Shown here piece after piece: positions 1 to 5,847 of a stretch of DNA of 8,945 nucleotides. Position 1 is the first letter of the stretch. Each line of letters begins with the position of its first letter. Source of the DNA: DATKBT01 sp035546295 (GTDB lineage Bacteria; Acidobacteriota; Thermoanaerobaculia; Multivoradales; Multivoraceae); assembly GCA_035546295.1 (NCBI GenBank), contig DATKBT010000107.1:1-8945 (forward strand), given 5' to 3'. The notes beneath the pieces are model-generated. The model worked only from the letters and a program-made list of their open reading frames with translations, was not told the DNA's origin and did no database searches. Both the position numbers and the translations under genes were made by a program.

Positions 1-172
1 CCAGGGCCGTCCCATCCGCGCGCTCGAGCGGCCGGGGCTGTGGAACGGAGCCATGGCGGGCTGGCTGACTCGCTTCGTCGAGCTGCCGGCGAGCACATTC
101 GCCCCGGTCAAGACGGTGTGGGATCTGCTGCGGCCCGAGCACCAACCGGAGGAGTCGTCGCAGGGGGCTTGA
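1..172 (+). CDS. C-terminal fragment, DUF4301-like protein (5' end outside window)
   Basis: The frame read from base 2 is open from the window edge to TGA at 170-172, giving 56 residues. The stretch around residues 9-16 reads ERPGLWNG, followed by AMAGW and then FVELP, TFAPVKTV and DLLRPEHQ. From memory this pattern (LWNG, then FVE-P, then F-PVKTV-DLLRPEHQ) resembles the C-terminal end of DUF4301 proteins, a family of about 500 residues with no established function. I could not check this. The last residues (PEESSQGA) look like a disordered tail. The gene must start outside the window. It ends 45 bases before the next start codon on the same strand, so it could be co-transcribed with the VTT gene. 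The assignment rests on a short fragment and is moderate at best; that a real gene ends here is more certain, because the frame is strongly protein-like up to the stop. Confidence 0.55.
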   Translation, partial: QGRPIRALERPGLWNGAMAGWLTRFVELPASTFAPVKTVWDLLRPEHQPEESSQGA

Positions 173-199
173 GGAGCTGCTCGGAAAACGCGCTACTGT
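169..199 (+). promoter_or_regulatory. weak candidate promoter upstream of the VTT gene
   Basis: A TACTGT hexamer at 194-199 resembles a sigma-70 -10 box. TTGAGG at 169-174 could be the -35, but the spacer is 19 bases and this element overlaps the stop codon of the preceding gene. If used, transcription would start roughly a dozen bases before the ATG at 218. The bases between (tcggaaaacg) are A-richer than the surroundings. This is a pattern match only; read-through from the upstream gene is equally possible. Confidence 0.2.
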
Positions 200-217
200 C
201 ACGCCTTCGGGGAGTCG

Positions 218-1009
218 ATGAAAAACAGAGCGCAGGCCGCGACGATTGCGGGCGCGACCGGGATCAGTCGCCGCGGCAAGGTCGTCCGAGCCCTCCTCGC
301 CGTCGCGGTCATCGCCGGCCTCGTCCTGCTGGCGAGGGGCGCCGGCGGCTCGCTCTCCGAATTCGCCACGTGGGTCGACGGTCTCGGCTTCTGGGGGCCG
401 CTGGTGTTCGTCGCCGGCTACGCGGTCGCCACCGTGGCGTTCGTCCCGGGTTCCCTGCTCACGCTCGCCGGGGGCGCGATCTTCGGGCTGGGATGGGGAA
501 CGCTGTGGGTGTTCCTGGGCGCCACCCTCGGCTCGATCGGAGCGTTCCTGGTCGCGCGCTATGTAGCGCGCTCGGCGATCGAGCGAAAGGTCGAGGGAAT
601 GCCGCGCTTCGCCGCGATCGACCGGGCGATCGAGCGCGAAGGGCTCAAGATCGTCTTCCTGGTCAGGCTCTCGCCGGTCTTTCCTTTCGTCTTCCTCAAC
701 TACGCGCTGGGGCTCACCCGCGTGCGGCTCCGCGATTACGTCATCGGCGCCCTCGGCATGATCCCCGGCACGCTCCTCTACGTCTACTACGGCAAGGTGG
801 CCGGCGAGGTCGCCGCGCTCGCCGGCGACGGAGCCGAGACCGAGCGGGGCGCCGGCTACTGGACGGTCATGGCCCTCGGGCTGCTCGCCACCATCGCGGT
901 CACCACCGTCGTCACCAGGACGGCCCGACGGGCGCTCCAGCACGACCTCGCTCCCGAGGACGGCGCGAGCGCGAGCGGCGATTCCGGCGACAGCGGCGCC
1001 ACTTCATGA
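218..1009 (+). CDS. TVP38/TMEM64 (VTT/SNARE-associated domain) family membrane protein
   Basis: A 263-residue polytopic inner-membrane protein of the VTT/DedA superfamily. Hydrophobic segments lie at about residues 22-39, 58-78, 85-113, 145-165, 172-192 and 214-234. The VTT core is clear: FVPG at 75-78, a glycine-rich stretch at 84-108 (GGAIFG, GATLGSIGAF), then FLVRLSPVFPF at 147-157 with R150, P153 and P156, N161 and G165, and the closing G-x-IPG at 180-184 before LLYVYYGK. Family members are linked to membrane integrity, and some DedA relatives to lipid scrambling or ion and selenite transport; the substrate here is unknown. The C-terminus, from about residue 235, is hydrophilic and rich in Ser, Asp and Gly. 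The ATG at 218 has GGGGAG at 209-214, only three bases upstream, so the ribosome site is short-spaced. The stop overlaps the next start (ATGA, 1006-1009), so the two proteins are very likely made together. Some bacteria carry this domain fused to the same type of oxidoreductase, which supports a joint function. Confidence 0.9.
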   Translation: MKNRAQAATIAGATGISRRGKVVRALLAVAVIAGLVLLARGAGGSLSEFATWVDGLGFWGPLVFVAGYAVATVAFVPGSLLTLAGGAIFGLGWGTLWVFLGATLGSIGAFLVARYVARSAIERKVEGMPRFAAIDRAIEREGLKIVFLVRLSPVFPFVFLNYALGLTRVRLRDYVIGALGMIPGTLLYVYYGKVAGEVAALAGDGAETERGAGYWTVMALGLLATIAVTTVVTRTARRALQHDLAPEDGASASGDSGDSGATS

Positions 1010-2562
1010 GCCGCCGAGCGACCGGGCCGGCCGACGGCCAGGACTCCCCGCGCCTGGAGCCCTGGGACGAGCACAACCAGCGCCTGATCGCCAACGTCCA
1101 TCCGCCCGGCTGGGTGAATCCGACGCCCGAGGGTCGCTACCATCTGGTGGTCGTCGGCGCCGGCACCGGCGGGCTGGTGAGCGCGGTGGCGGCCGCCTCG
1201 CTCGGCGCGCGCGTCGCCCTGATCGAGCGGCACCTGATGGGGGGCGACTGCCTGAACGTCGGCTGTGTCCCCTCCAAGGGCGTGATCGGCGCCGCGCGAG
1301 CCTGGCGCGATCGGGGCGCCCGCTTCGGGGCGCCGCCGAGGTCGGGCGCGGGTGACTTCGGCGCCGCCATGGAGCGCATGCGCCGGATCCGCGCCGACAT
1401 CAGCCGCCACGACAGCGCAGCGCGCTTCTCGGGGCTCGGCGTCGACGTCCATCTCGGGCAGGGCCGCTTCGTGGCGCGTGACGCCGTCGAGGTCGCCGGC
1501 CAGCGGCTGCGCTTCAAGCGTGCCGTGATCGCCACCGGCGCCAGGGCCGCGGCGCCGCCGATCCCAGGGCTGGACGAGGTCGACTACCTGACCAACGAGT
1601 CGGTGTTCTCGCTCACCGAGCTGCCCGAGCACCTGATGGTGATCGGCGCCGGTCCGATCGGCTGCGAGCTGGCTCAGTCCTTCGCCCAGTACGGCTGCCG
1701 GGTGACCCTGTTCGATCAGGCGGATCGCGTGCTGATCCGCGAGGACGCGGAGGCGGCAGCCGTGGTCGCGCGCCGGATGGAGGGGGACGGGGTCCGGCTC
1801 GAGCTCGGAGTCGAGGTCGGCTCGGTCACGCAGCGCGAGCGCAACGGCCGCCGCGAGATCGCGGTCACCGCCGTGCGCGAGGGCCGGAGCCGGGAGATCG
1901 TGGGCGACCGGCTCCTGGTCGCGGTCGGCCGCAAGCCGAACCTCGAGGGTCTCGGGCTCGAGACGGCCGGAATCGACCACGACGCCAGCGGCGTCCTGGT
2001 CGACGATCGGCTGCGCACGTCGAACCGCAACGTGTTCGCGGTCGGAGACGTCACCCCGCACCTCGACTTCACCCACCTCGCCGAGGCGCACGCCGGCATC
2101 GTGGTGCAAAACGCCCTCTTCTTCGGACGCAAGAAGGCGAGCGCCCTGGTGGTGCCCTGGTGCACCTACACCAGCCCCGAGCTCGCCCACGTCGGTCTCT
2201 ACGAGCGCGAGGCGAGCGATCGCGGCATCGACGTCGAGACGGTGTCGGTGCCGTTCGCCGAGGTCGACCGGGCGGTGCTCGACGGCGAGGACGACGGCAT
2301 GCTCAAGCTGGTGATCGAGGCCGGCAAGGATCGGGTGCTGGGCGCCACGCTGGTGGCGGCACACGCCGGCGACATGCTCCCCGCGCTCTGCCTGGCGGTC
2401 ACCCACGGCCTCGGTCTGGGCAAGATCGTCGGCACCATCTTCCCCTATCCGACCCAGGGCGAGGCGATCAAGAAGGCGGCGAGCCAGTGGCGCCGCAAGA
2501 AGCTCACGCCGTTCGCACAGAAGGTCTTCCGCGTCTGGTTCGAGCGGCTCTTTCGGAGGTAG
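1006..2562 (+). CDS. mercuric-reductase-like FAD-dependent pyridine nucleotide-disulfide oxidoreductase
   Basis: A 518-residue flavoprotein of the class I disulfide reductase family (glutathione reductase, lipoamide dehydrogenase, MerA). An N-terminal segment of about 45 residues, including NVHPPGWVNP at 30-39, precedes the FAD fold and is typical of the MerA-like group that sits beside VTT proteins. The FAD site GAGTGG is at 51-56, the redox pair is C82 and C87 in GGDCLNVGCVPSK, ATG is at 176-178, the NAD(P)H Rossmann motif GAGPIG is at 214-219, VGRKPN at 307-312, and the second FAD contact AVGD at 345-348. The C-terminal dimerisation domain starts at about 384 and holds FPYPTQGE at 479-486. 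There Tyr481 stands where glutathione reductases have the catalytic His, as in MerA (FPYLT). The protein ends in a basic tail (FERLFRR) with no terminal Cys pair, and there is no N-terminal heavy-metal domain, so mercury reduction is unlikely. The frame is open back to base 40, but the ATG overlapping the VTT stop is chosen because the protein signature begins there. Electron donor and acceptor are unknown. Confidence 0.9.
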   Translation: MSRRATGPADGQDSPRLEPWDEHNQRLIANVHPPGWVNPTPEGRYHLVVVGAGTGGLVSAVAAASLGARVALIERHLMGGDCLNVGCVPSKGVIGAARAWRDRGARFGAPPRSGAGDFGAAMERMRRIRADISRHDSAARFSGLGVDVHLGQGRFVARDAVEVAGQRLRFKRAVIATGARAAAPPIPGLDEVDYLTNESVFSLTELPEHLMVIGAGPIGCELAQSFAQYGCRVTLFDQADRVLIREDAEAAAVVARRMEGDGVRLELGVEVGSVTQRERNGRREIAVTAVREGRSREIVGDRLLVAVGRKPNLEGLGLETAGIDHDASGVLVDDRLRTSNRNVFAVGDVTPHLDFTHLAEAHAGIVVQNALFFGRKKASALVVPWCTYTSPELAHVGLYEREASDRGIDVETVSVPFAEVDRAVLDGEDDGMLKLVIEAGKDRVLGATLVAAHAGDMLPALCLAVTHGLGLGKIVGTIFPYPTQGEAIKKAASQWRRKKLTPFAQKVFRVWFERLFRR

Positions 2563-2614
2563 CTCGTCGCTGCGCGGAGCCGTCGCCCGGATCCGATCCC
2601 GACGCCTGCGCCGG

Positions 2615-3874
2615 TCACCGACGGCGCCGGCGCCTCCGGCGGCGGCGCTTGGCAGGCCTCGGCGCGTGCGCCACCTCGTGCGCCGCTTCTCGCCACTCCT
2701 CGAGCGCCTCCCTGCCGGAGTCGGTGGCGTCGCTGAGGAGCTCGAACAGCTCGAGCGCCTCGGCGAAGGCCGGGCGGGCGACCAGCCGGTACAGCGCATC
2801 GCCGCTCGGTTGGGGCTCGCAAATTCGCTGAAAGGTCTCGAGGAGCCAGTAGAGGTGCTGGGTGCGAGCGCGCGACAGCCGAAACCTCCCCCCGAGCTCG
2901 GCGACCGCCTCCTCGGCCATGCGCTGGAGGGTCCGGCGGCTCAGACTCTTCTTGCGCTCGAGCGCGGCACGCCGATTGGTCAAACCCGGCGCCAGGAACA
3001 GCGCGAAGAGGACTGCGTCGCCCGGCTGGCGCCCCTCCCCGATCCAGCGGTCGAGGGTCGGCAACAGCTCCGCGAAGCCGGCCCCCGAGGCCTGGTCGGT
3101 CAACAGGTCGACCGCTTCCGGCAGCATCTCGTCGAGCAGCCCGAGCTCGAGCGCCCAGACCAGGGAGGGCTCCGAATGGCCGCTGGTCATCAGCTCGAGG
3201 AGCTCCTCGGTCAGGCGGGCGGGCGACGCCTTGACGATCTCGCCGGCGTTGGCGCGGATCCCCCGCTGCGTCCGCGCCTCGATGTCGAACCCGAGCCGGC
3301 CCGCCAGCTCGCAGGCCCGCATCATGCGCACCGGGTCCTCCCGGAAGCGGACGTCCGGATCGCCGATCACGCGCATCGTCCGCCGCTCGAGGTCCCGCAG
3401 GCCTCCGACGTAGTCGATGACGGCGTAGTCCGAGATCCGGTAAAAGAGCGCGTTCACCGTGAAGTCGCGCCGGAAGGCGTCCTCCCTGGGCGTGCCCCAG
3501 GTGTTGTCGCTGGTCACCAGCAGCTCGCCGGGGCGGCGCTTCTGACGCTCGGGGTCGGGATCTCCCCGGAAGGTGGAGACCTCGATCATGCCGTCGGGGA
3601 AGATCACGTGGACGAGGCGGAAGCGCCGGCCGATGATTCGCGAGTTGCGGAACAGCCGGCGCGCTCGCTCCGGGCGCGCGTCGGTCGCTATGTCGAAGTC
3701 CTTCGGACGGCGGCCCAGCAGCAGGTCGCGCACTCCGCCCCCCACCAGGAATGCGTCATACCCCGCGCGATCGAGCCGATAGAGGACCTTCAGCGCGCTC
3801 GACGAGATGTTCTTTCGCGAGATGCAGTGCTCGGGGCGAGGGAGCACACGCGGTCGCTGCGATGAGGCGCTCAC
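2615..3874 (-). CDS. pcnB: poly(A) polymerase I (PcnB)
   Basis: A 419-residue class II nucleotidyltransferase that adds 3' poly(A) tails to RNA and so promotes decay in the cytoplasm. The N-terminus, with RPEHCISRKNIS at 13-24, matches the PcnB signature before the catalytic head, which separates it from plain CCA-adding enzymes. The head has LVGGGVRDLLLG at 43-54, the metal-binding pair D59 and D61 in KDFD, RRFRLVHV at 83-90, RRDFTVNAL at 135-143, YVGGLRDL at 155-162 and the RNA-binding RFREDPVRMMRA at 177-188. A helical body follows, and the tail is lysine plus ten arginines (409-419); E. coli PcnB also ends in a basic tail. The start is GTG at 3874. It places about ten residues before the signature, but no good Shine-Dalgarno precedes it. 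The alternative is GTG at 3847, giving a protein nine residues shorter. The same frame stays open to 4228, but the added residues are Arg/Pro/Gly-rich and overlap the racemase gene. The gene converges on the flavoprotein gene with a 52-base gap holding no clear terminator. Confidence 0.93.
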   Translation of the reverse strand: MSASSQRPRVLPRPEHCISRKNISSSALKVLYRLDRAGYDAFLVGGGVRDLLLGRRPKDFDIATDARPERARRLFRNSRIIGRRFRLVHVIFPDGMIEVSTFRGDPDPERQKRRPGELLVTSDNTWGTPREDAFRRDFTVNALFYRISDYAVIDYVGGLRDLERRTMRVIGDPDVRFREDPVRMMRACELAGRLGFDIEARTQRGIRANAGEIVKASPARLTEELLELMTSGHSEPSLVWALELGLLDEMLPEAVDLLTDQASGAGFAELLPTLDRWIGEGRQPGDAVLFALFLAPGLTNRRAALERKKSLSRRTLQRMAEEAVAELGGRFRLSRARTQHLYWLLETFQRICEPQPSGDALYRLVARPAFAEALELFELLSDATDSGREALEEWREAAHEVAHAPRPAKRRRRRRRRRR

Positions 3875-3883
3875 GGGAGCGCC

Positions 3884-3889
3884 AATATA
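3884..3889 (-). promoter_or_regulatory. TATATT box just upstream of pcnB
   Basis: Read on the minus strand, TATATT lies at 3889-3884, ten bases before the GTG at 3874. It stands out as an AT island (atatatt) in a region of otherwise extreme GC. If it is the -10 hexamer, the transcript would begin within a few bases of the GTG, giving an almost leaderless mRNA; that would agree with the missing Shine-Dalgarno. If the downstream GTG at 3847 is the real start, the leader would be about 30 bases. I see no TTGACA-like -35 at a 16-18 base spacing. Confidence 0.35.
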
Positions 3890-3914
3890 TCGAGCCGCGA
3901 TCGTCCGGCACCGG

Positions 3915-3934
3915 CGTCGTTGGCGACCACGACG
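3915..3934. repeat. short inverted repeat in the divergent intergenic region
   Basis: CGTCGT at 3915-3920 and its complement ACGACG at 3929-3934 flank an 8-base spacer (tggcgacc). It lies between the pcnB start and the racemase gene, where a regulator could act on both. Six-base arms are short and can arise by chance in this composition, so it is listed only as a possible operator. Confidence 0.2.
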
Positions 3935-3967
3935 GCCCTCGTGCCCCGAGGCCGCTGATAGCCTCGA

Positions 3968-4028
3968 CCTCCTCTGCGGCCTCCTCCGCGGCCTCCTCTG
4001 CGGCCTCTTCCAACGGCCTCCTCCACGG
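3968..4028. repeat. five-unit 12-bp tandem repeat between pcnB and the racemase gene
   Basis: Five head-to-tail copies of a pyrimidine-rich unit: CCTCCTCTGCGG at 3968-3979, CCTCCTCCGCGG at 3980-3991, CCTCCTCTGCGG at 3992-4003, a 13-base degenerate copy at 4004-4016 (CCTCTTCCAACGG) and CCTCCTCCACGG at 4017-4028. Copies 1 and 3 are identical. A partial sixth (CCTCC) follows at 4029. Because the unit is a multiple of three, all minus-strand frames through it give periodic peptides (EEAA-like, RGGR-like or PQRR-like). I read these as by-products of the repeat rather than genes. Copy-number change here would alter the spacing of any regulatory site in the divergent promoter region. Confidence 0.85.
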
Positions 4029-4109
4029 CCTCCCCGAGGGCGCGATCGCGGTGGCGGCGGATGGTCCGAGATTCCGTGCCCCGCACCACCTCCCGACAGG
4101 AACACGACG

Positions 4110-5225
4110 ATGGGTCCACTCGACGGAACCAAGATCCTCGATCTCTCGCGGCTGGCGCCGGGGCCGTTCTGCTCGATGATGCTCGGCGACCTCGGCGCCG
4201 ACGTCGTGCGCATCGACGCTCCGGGCACGCCGGTCGGACGCTACGACATGCTGTCACGCAACAAACGCAGCATCGTGCTCGACCTCAAGAACGAGGCCGG
4301 ACAGCGCGTCTTCCACCGTCTGTGCGAGAGCGCCGACGTGGTGCTCGAGGGCAATCGTCCCGGGGTCATGACGCGGCTGCGCGCGGACTACCAGACCGTG
4401 GCCGCGATCAACCCGCTGATCGTCTACTGCTCGCTGACCGGATTCGGCCAGGACGGCCCGCTGGCCGGGGCGGCCGGCCACGACATCAACTACATCTCGA
4501 TCGCCGGAGTGCTCGGTCAGATCGGCCTCGCGGGCTCGCGGCCCGTGCCTCCGCTCAACCTGGTCGCCGACTTCGGCGGCGGCGGGCTCCTCGCCGCTTT
4601 CGGCATCGTCGCCGCGCTGTTCGAGCGCACTCGCTCCGGTCGTGGCCAGTTCCTCGACGCGGCCATGATCGACGGCTCGGCGGCGCTCATGGCCGCCCAT
4701 TACTCGACCAACGGAAACCTGTCGACGCCGGGCCGTGGGCTGCTCGGCGGCGGCGCGCCCTTCTACCGCTGCTACCAGACGAGCGATGGAGGCTTCATGG
4801 CGGTCGGCGCCATCGAGCCCAAGTTCTTCGCGGCCCTGTGCAAGGGCACCGGGCTGGACTTCGTCGCCGAGCAGATGGACGCCTCCAGGTGGCCGGCGCA
4901 GATGGAGGCCTTCGAAGAGCGCTTTCGGGAGCGGACGCGCGACGAATGGACCGAGGCCTTCTCCCGGCTCGACGCCTGCGTGACGCCGGTGCTCGGCCTC
5001 GACGAGGCGCCGGCCCACGCGCACAACATCGCCCGCCAGGGCTTCCCTACCGGGCCCGACGGCGAGCGTCACGTCGCCCCGGCACCGCGCTTCTCGCGGA
5101 CGCCGGGCAGCATCCGCAGCGGCGGCCCGCGTCCGGGCGCCGACACCGAGTCGGTCCTCCAGGAGGCCGGGCTCGGCGACGAGCTCGACGCGCTACGCTC
5201 GTCGGGGGCCTTCGGCGCGGCCTGA
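4110..5225 (+). CDS. alpha-methylacyl-CoA racemase (family III CoA-transferase fold)
   Basis: A 371-residue CaiB/BaiF-fold enzyme, close in length to the 360-residue mycobacterial MCR. It interconverts (2R)- and (2S)-methylacyl-CoA thioesters so that branched chains can enter beta-oxidation. The start is typical (DGTKILDLSRLAPGPFCSMM from residue 5), followed by LGADVVRID at 28-36, NKRSIVLDLK at 51-60, and the three residues used by MCR: H124 in GHDINYIS, D154 in LVADFGGGG and E236 in AVGAIEPKFF. The His and Glu contexts favour racemase over a true family III CoA-transferase. The ATG at 4110 is preceded by AGGA at 4098-4101, eight bases away. It is transcribed divergently from pcnB. A MaoC hydratase follows after 79 bases, and an isomerase-like gene follows that, which suggests an operon for branched acyl-CoA breakdown. 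The substrate (for example a sterol side chain, isoprenoid or methyl-branched fatty acid) cannot be told from the sequence. Confidence 0.92.
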   Translation: MGPLDGTKILDLSRLAPGPFCSMMLGDLGADVVRIDAPGTPVGRYDMLSRNKRSIVLDLKNEAGQRVFHRLCESADVVLEGNRPGVMTRLRADYQTVAAINPLIVYCSLTGFGQDGPLAGAAGHDINYISIAGVLGQIGLAGSRPVPPLNLVADFGGGGLLAAFGIVAALFERTRSGRGQFLDAAMIDGSAALMAAHYSTNGNLSTPGRGLLGGGAPFYRCYQTSDGGFMAVGAIEPKFFAALCKGTGLDFVAEQMDASRWPAQMEAFEERFRERTRDEWTEAFSRLDACVTPVLGLDEAPAHAHNIARQGFPTGPDGERHVAPAPRFSRTPGSIRSGGPRPGADTESVLQEAGLGDELDALRSSGAFGAA

Positions 5226-5292
5226 GCGAGGATCCGCCCGGGAGCCCGCCGACGGAGGAGACGAGCGCCCGCGATCAGGTTCGGGCGCCACG

Positions 5293-5298
5293 AGGAGG
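5293..5298 (+). promoter_or_regulatory. consensus ribosome-binding site of the MaoC gene
   Basis: AGGAGG, a full match to the Shine-Dalgarno core, sits six bases before the ATG at 5305 and fixes that start. It is the strongest ribosome site in the window. The sequence GAGGATCCG occurs both here (5295-5303) and just after the racemase stop (5228-5236), but only this copy is followed by a suitable start codon. Confidence 0.8.
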
Positions 5299-5304
5299 AT
5301 CCGA

Positions 5305-5847
5305 ATGACCACCCGCTCCAGCGGCGACCAAACCGGCGGCGAGCAGCCGATCGAAGCCCACCTCGGACGTGTCTTCGAGGACTTCGAGGAGGGGCAGGTG
5401 TACCGGCACGCGCTCGGGCGCACCGTGACCTCGACCGACAACATCTGGTTCACGCTGCTCACCGTCAATCCGAACCCCATCCACTTCGACGCGGTGTGGG
5501 CGTCGAAGACCGAGTGGGGCAAGCCGCTGATGAACTCGACCTTCACGCTCGCCCTGGTCACCGGCCTCTCGGTCGACGACCTCTCGAAGAACGCTGTCAA
5601 CCTCGGCTGGGACAAGGTCCGCCTACCGCACCCTGTGTTCGAAGGGGACACCATCTACGCGCAGAGCACCGTGCTCTCGACCCGAGCCTCGGCCTCGCGT
5701 CCGCACCAGGGCATCGTCACCTTCAAGACCGAGGGCTTCAACCAGGACGGCACGGTGGTCATCGAGTACGAGCGGTCGATCCTCATCTACCGCCGAGGGC
5801 ACGCGCCGCCCCGTCCACAGCCTCCCGCGATTCAGAGAACGCGATGA
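5305..5847 (+). CDS. MaoC family (R)-specific enoyl-CoA hydratase-like protein
   Basis: A 180-residue single hot-dog-domain protein of the MaoC dehydratase family, expected to add water to an enoyl-CoA in the cytoplasm. The opening GRVFEDFEEGQVYRH at 21-35 is the usual MaoC N-terminus. The hydratase-2 region is at 45-63 (DNIWFTLLTVNPNPIHFDA), with H60 as the catalytic His and N57-P58 conserved. The Asp of the normal GDxNPxH motif is replaced by N55, and the Gly before it by V54. From memory this same variation marks the subgroup that includes mycobacterial Rv2499c and mesaconyl- or itaconyl-CoA hydratase-like proteins, so it is probably a subfamily trait and not a defect. The central region (GKPLMNSTFTLALVTGLSV, 72-90) and GWDKVRLPHPVFEGDT (101-116) also fit this group. 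The last 15 residues are Pro/Arg-rich. The stop overlaps the next ATG (ATGA, 5844-5847). Together with the racemase upstream this points to branched or dicarboxylic acyl-CoA metabolism; the exact substrate is unknown. Confidence 0.85.
   Translation: MTTRSSGDQTGGEQPIEAHLGRVFEDFEEGQVYRHALGRTVTSTDNIWFTLLTVNPNPIHFDAVWASKTEWGKPLMNSTFTLALVTGLSVDDLSKNAVNLGWDKVRLPHPVFEGDTIYAQSTVLSTRASASRPHQGIVTFKTEGFNQDGTVVIEYERSILIYRRGHAPPRPQPPAIQRTR

Noticed and set aside
40..1005. N-terminal extension of the flavoprotein frame back to base 40
   Set aside because: This region codes the VTT protein in another frame. The flavoprotein signature starts just after the ATG at 1006.
2563..2614. Bidirectional terminator between the convergent flavoprotein and pcnB genes
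   Set aside because: Only the short palindrome cggatccg is present; there is no long stem and no T-tract on either strand.
856..2799. Long minus-strand frame (647 codons) opposite the flavoprotein gene
   Set aside because: Stop-free because of GC-rich third positions in the sense gene. The residues are low-complexity Arg/Ala/Gly/His-rich with no family signature, and it also overlaps pcnB.
2666..3865. Plus-strand frame (399 codons) opposite pcnB
   Set aside because: Antisense shadow of a clear pcnB; the protein has no recognisable domain.
3875..4228. Upstream extension of pcnB to the ATG at 4228
   Set aside because: The extra 118 residues are Arg/Pro/Gly-rich, run through the tandem repeat and overlap the 5' end of the racemase gene on the other strand. 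The PcnB signature starts after the GTG at 3874.
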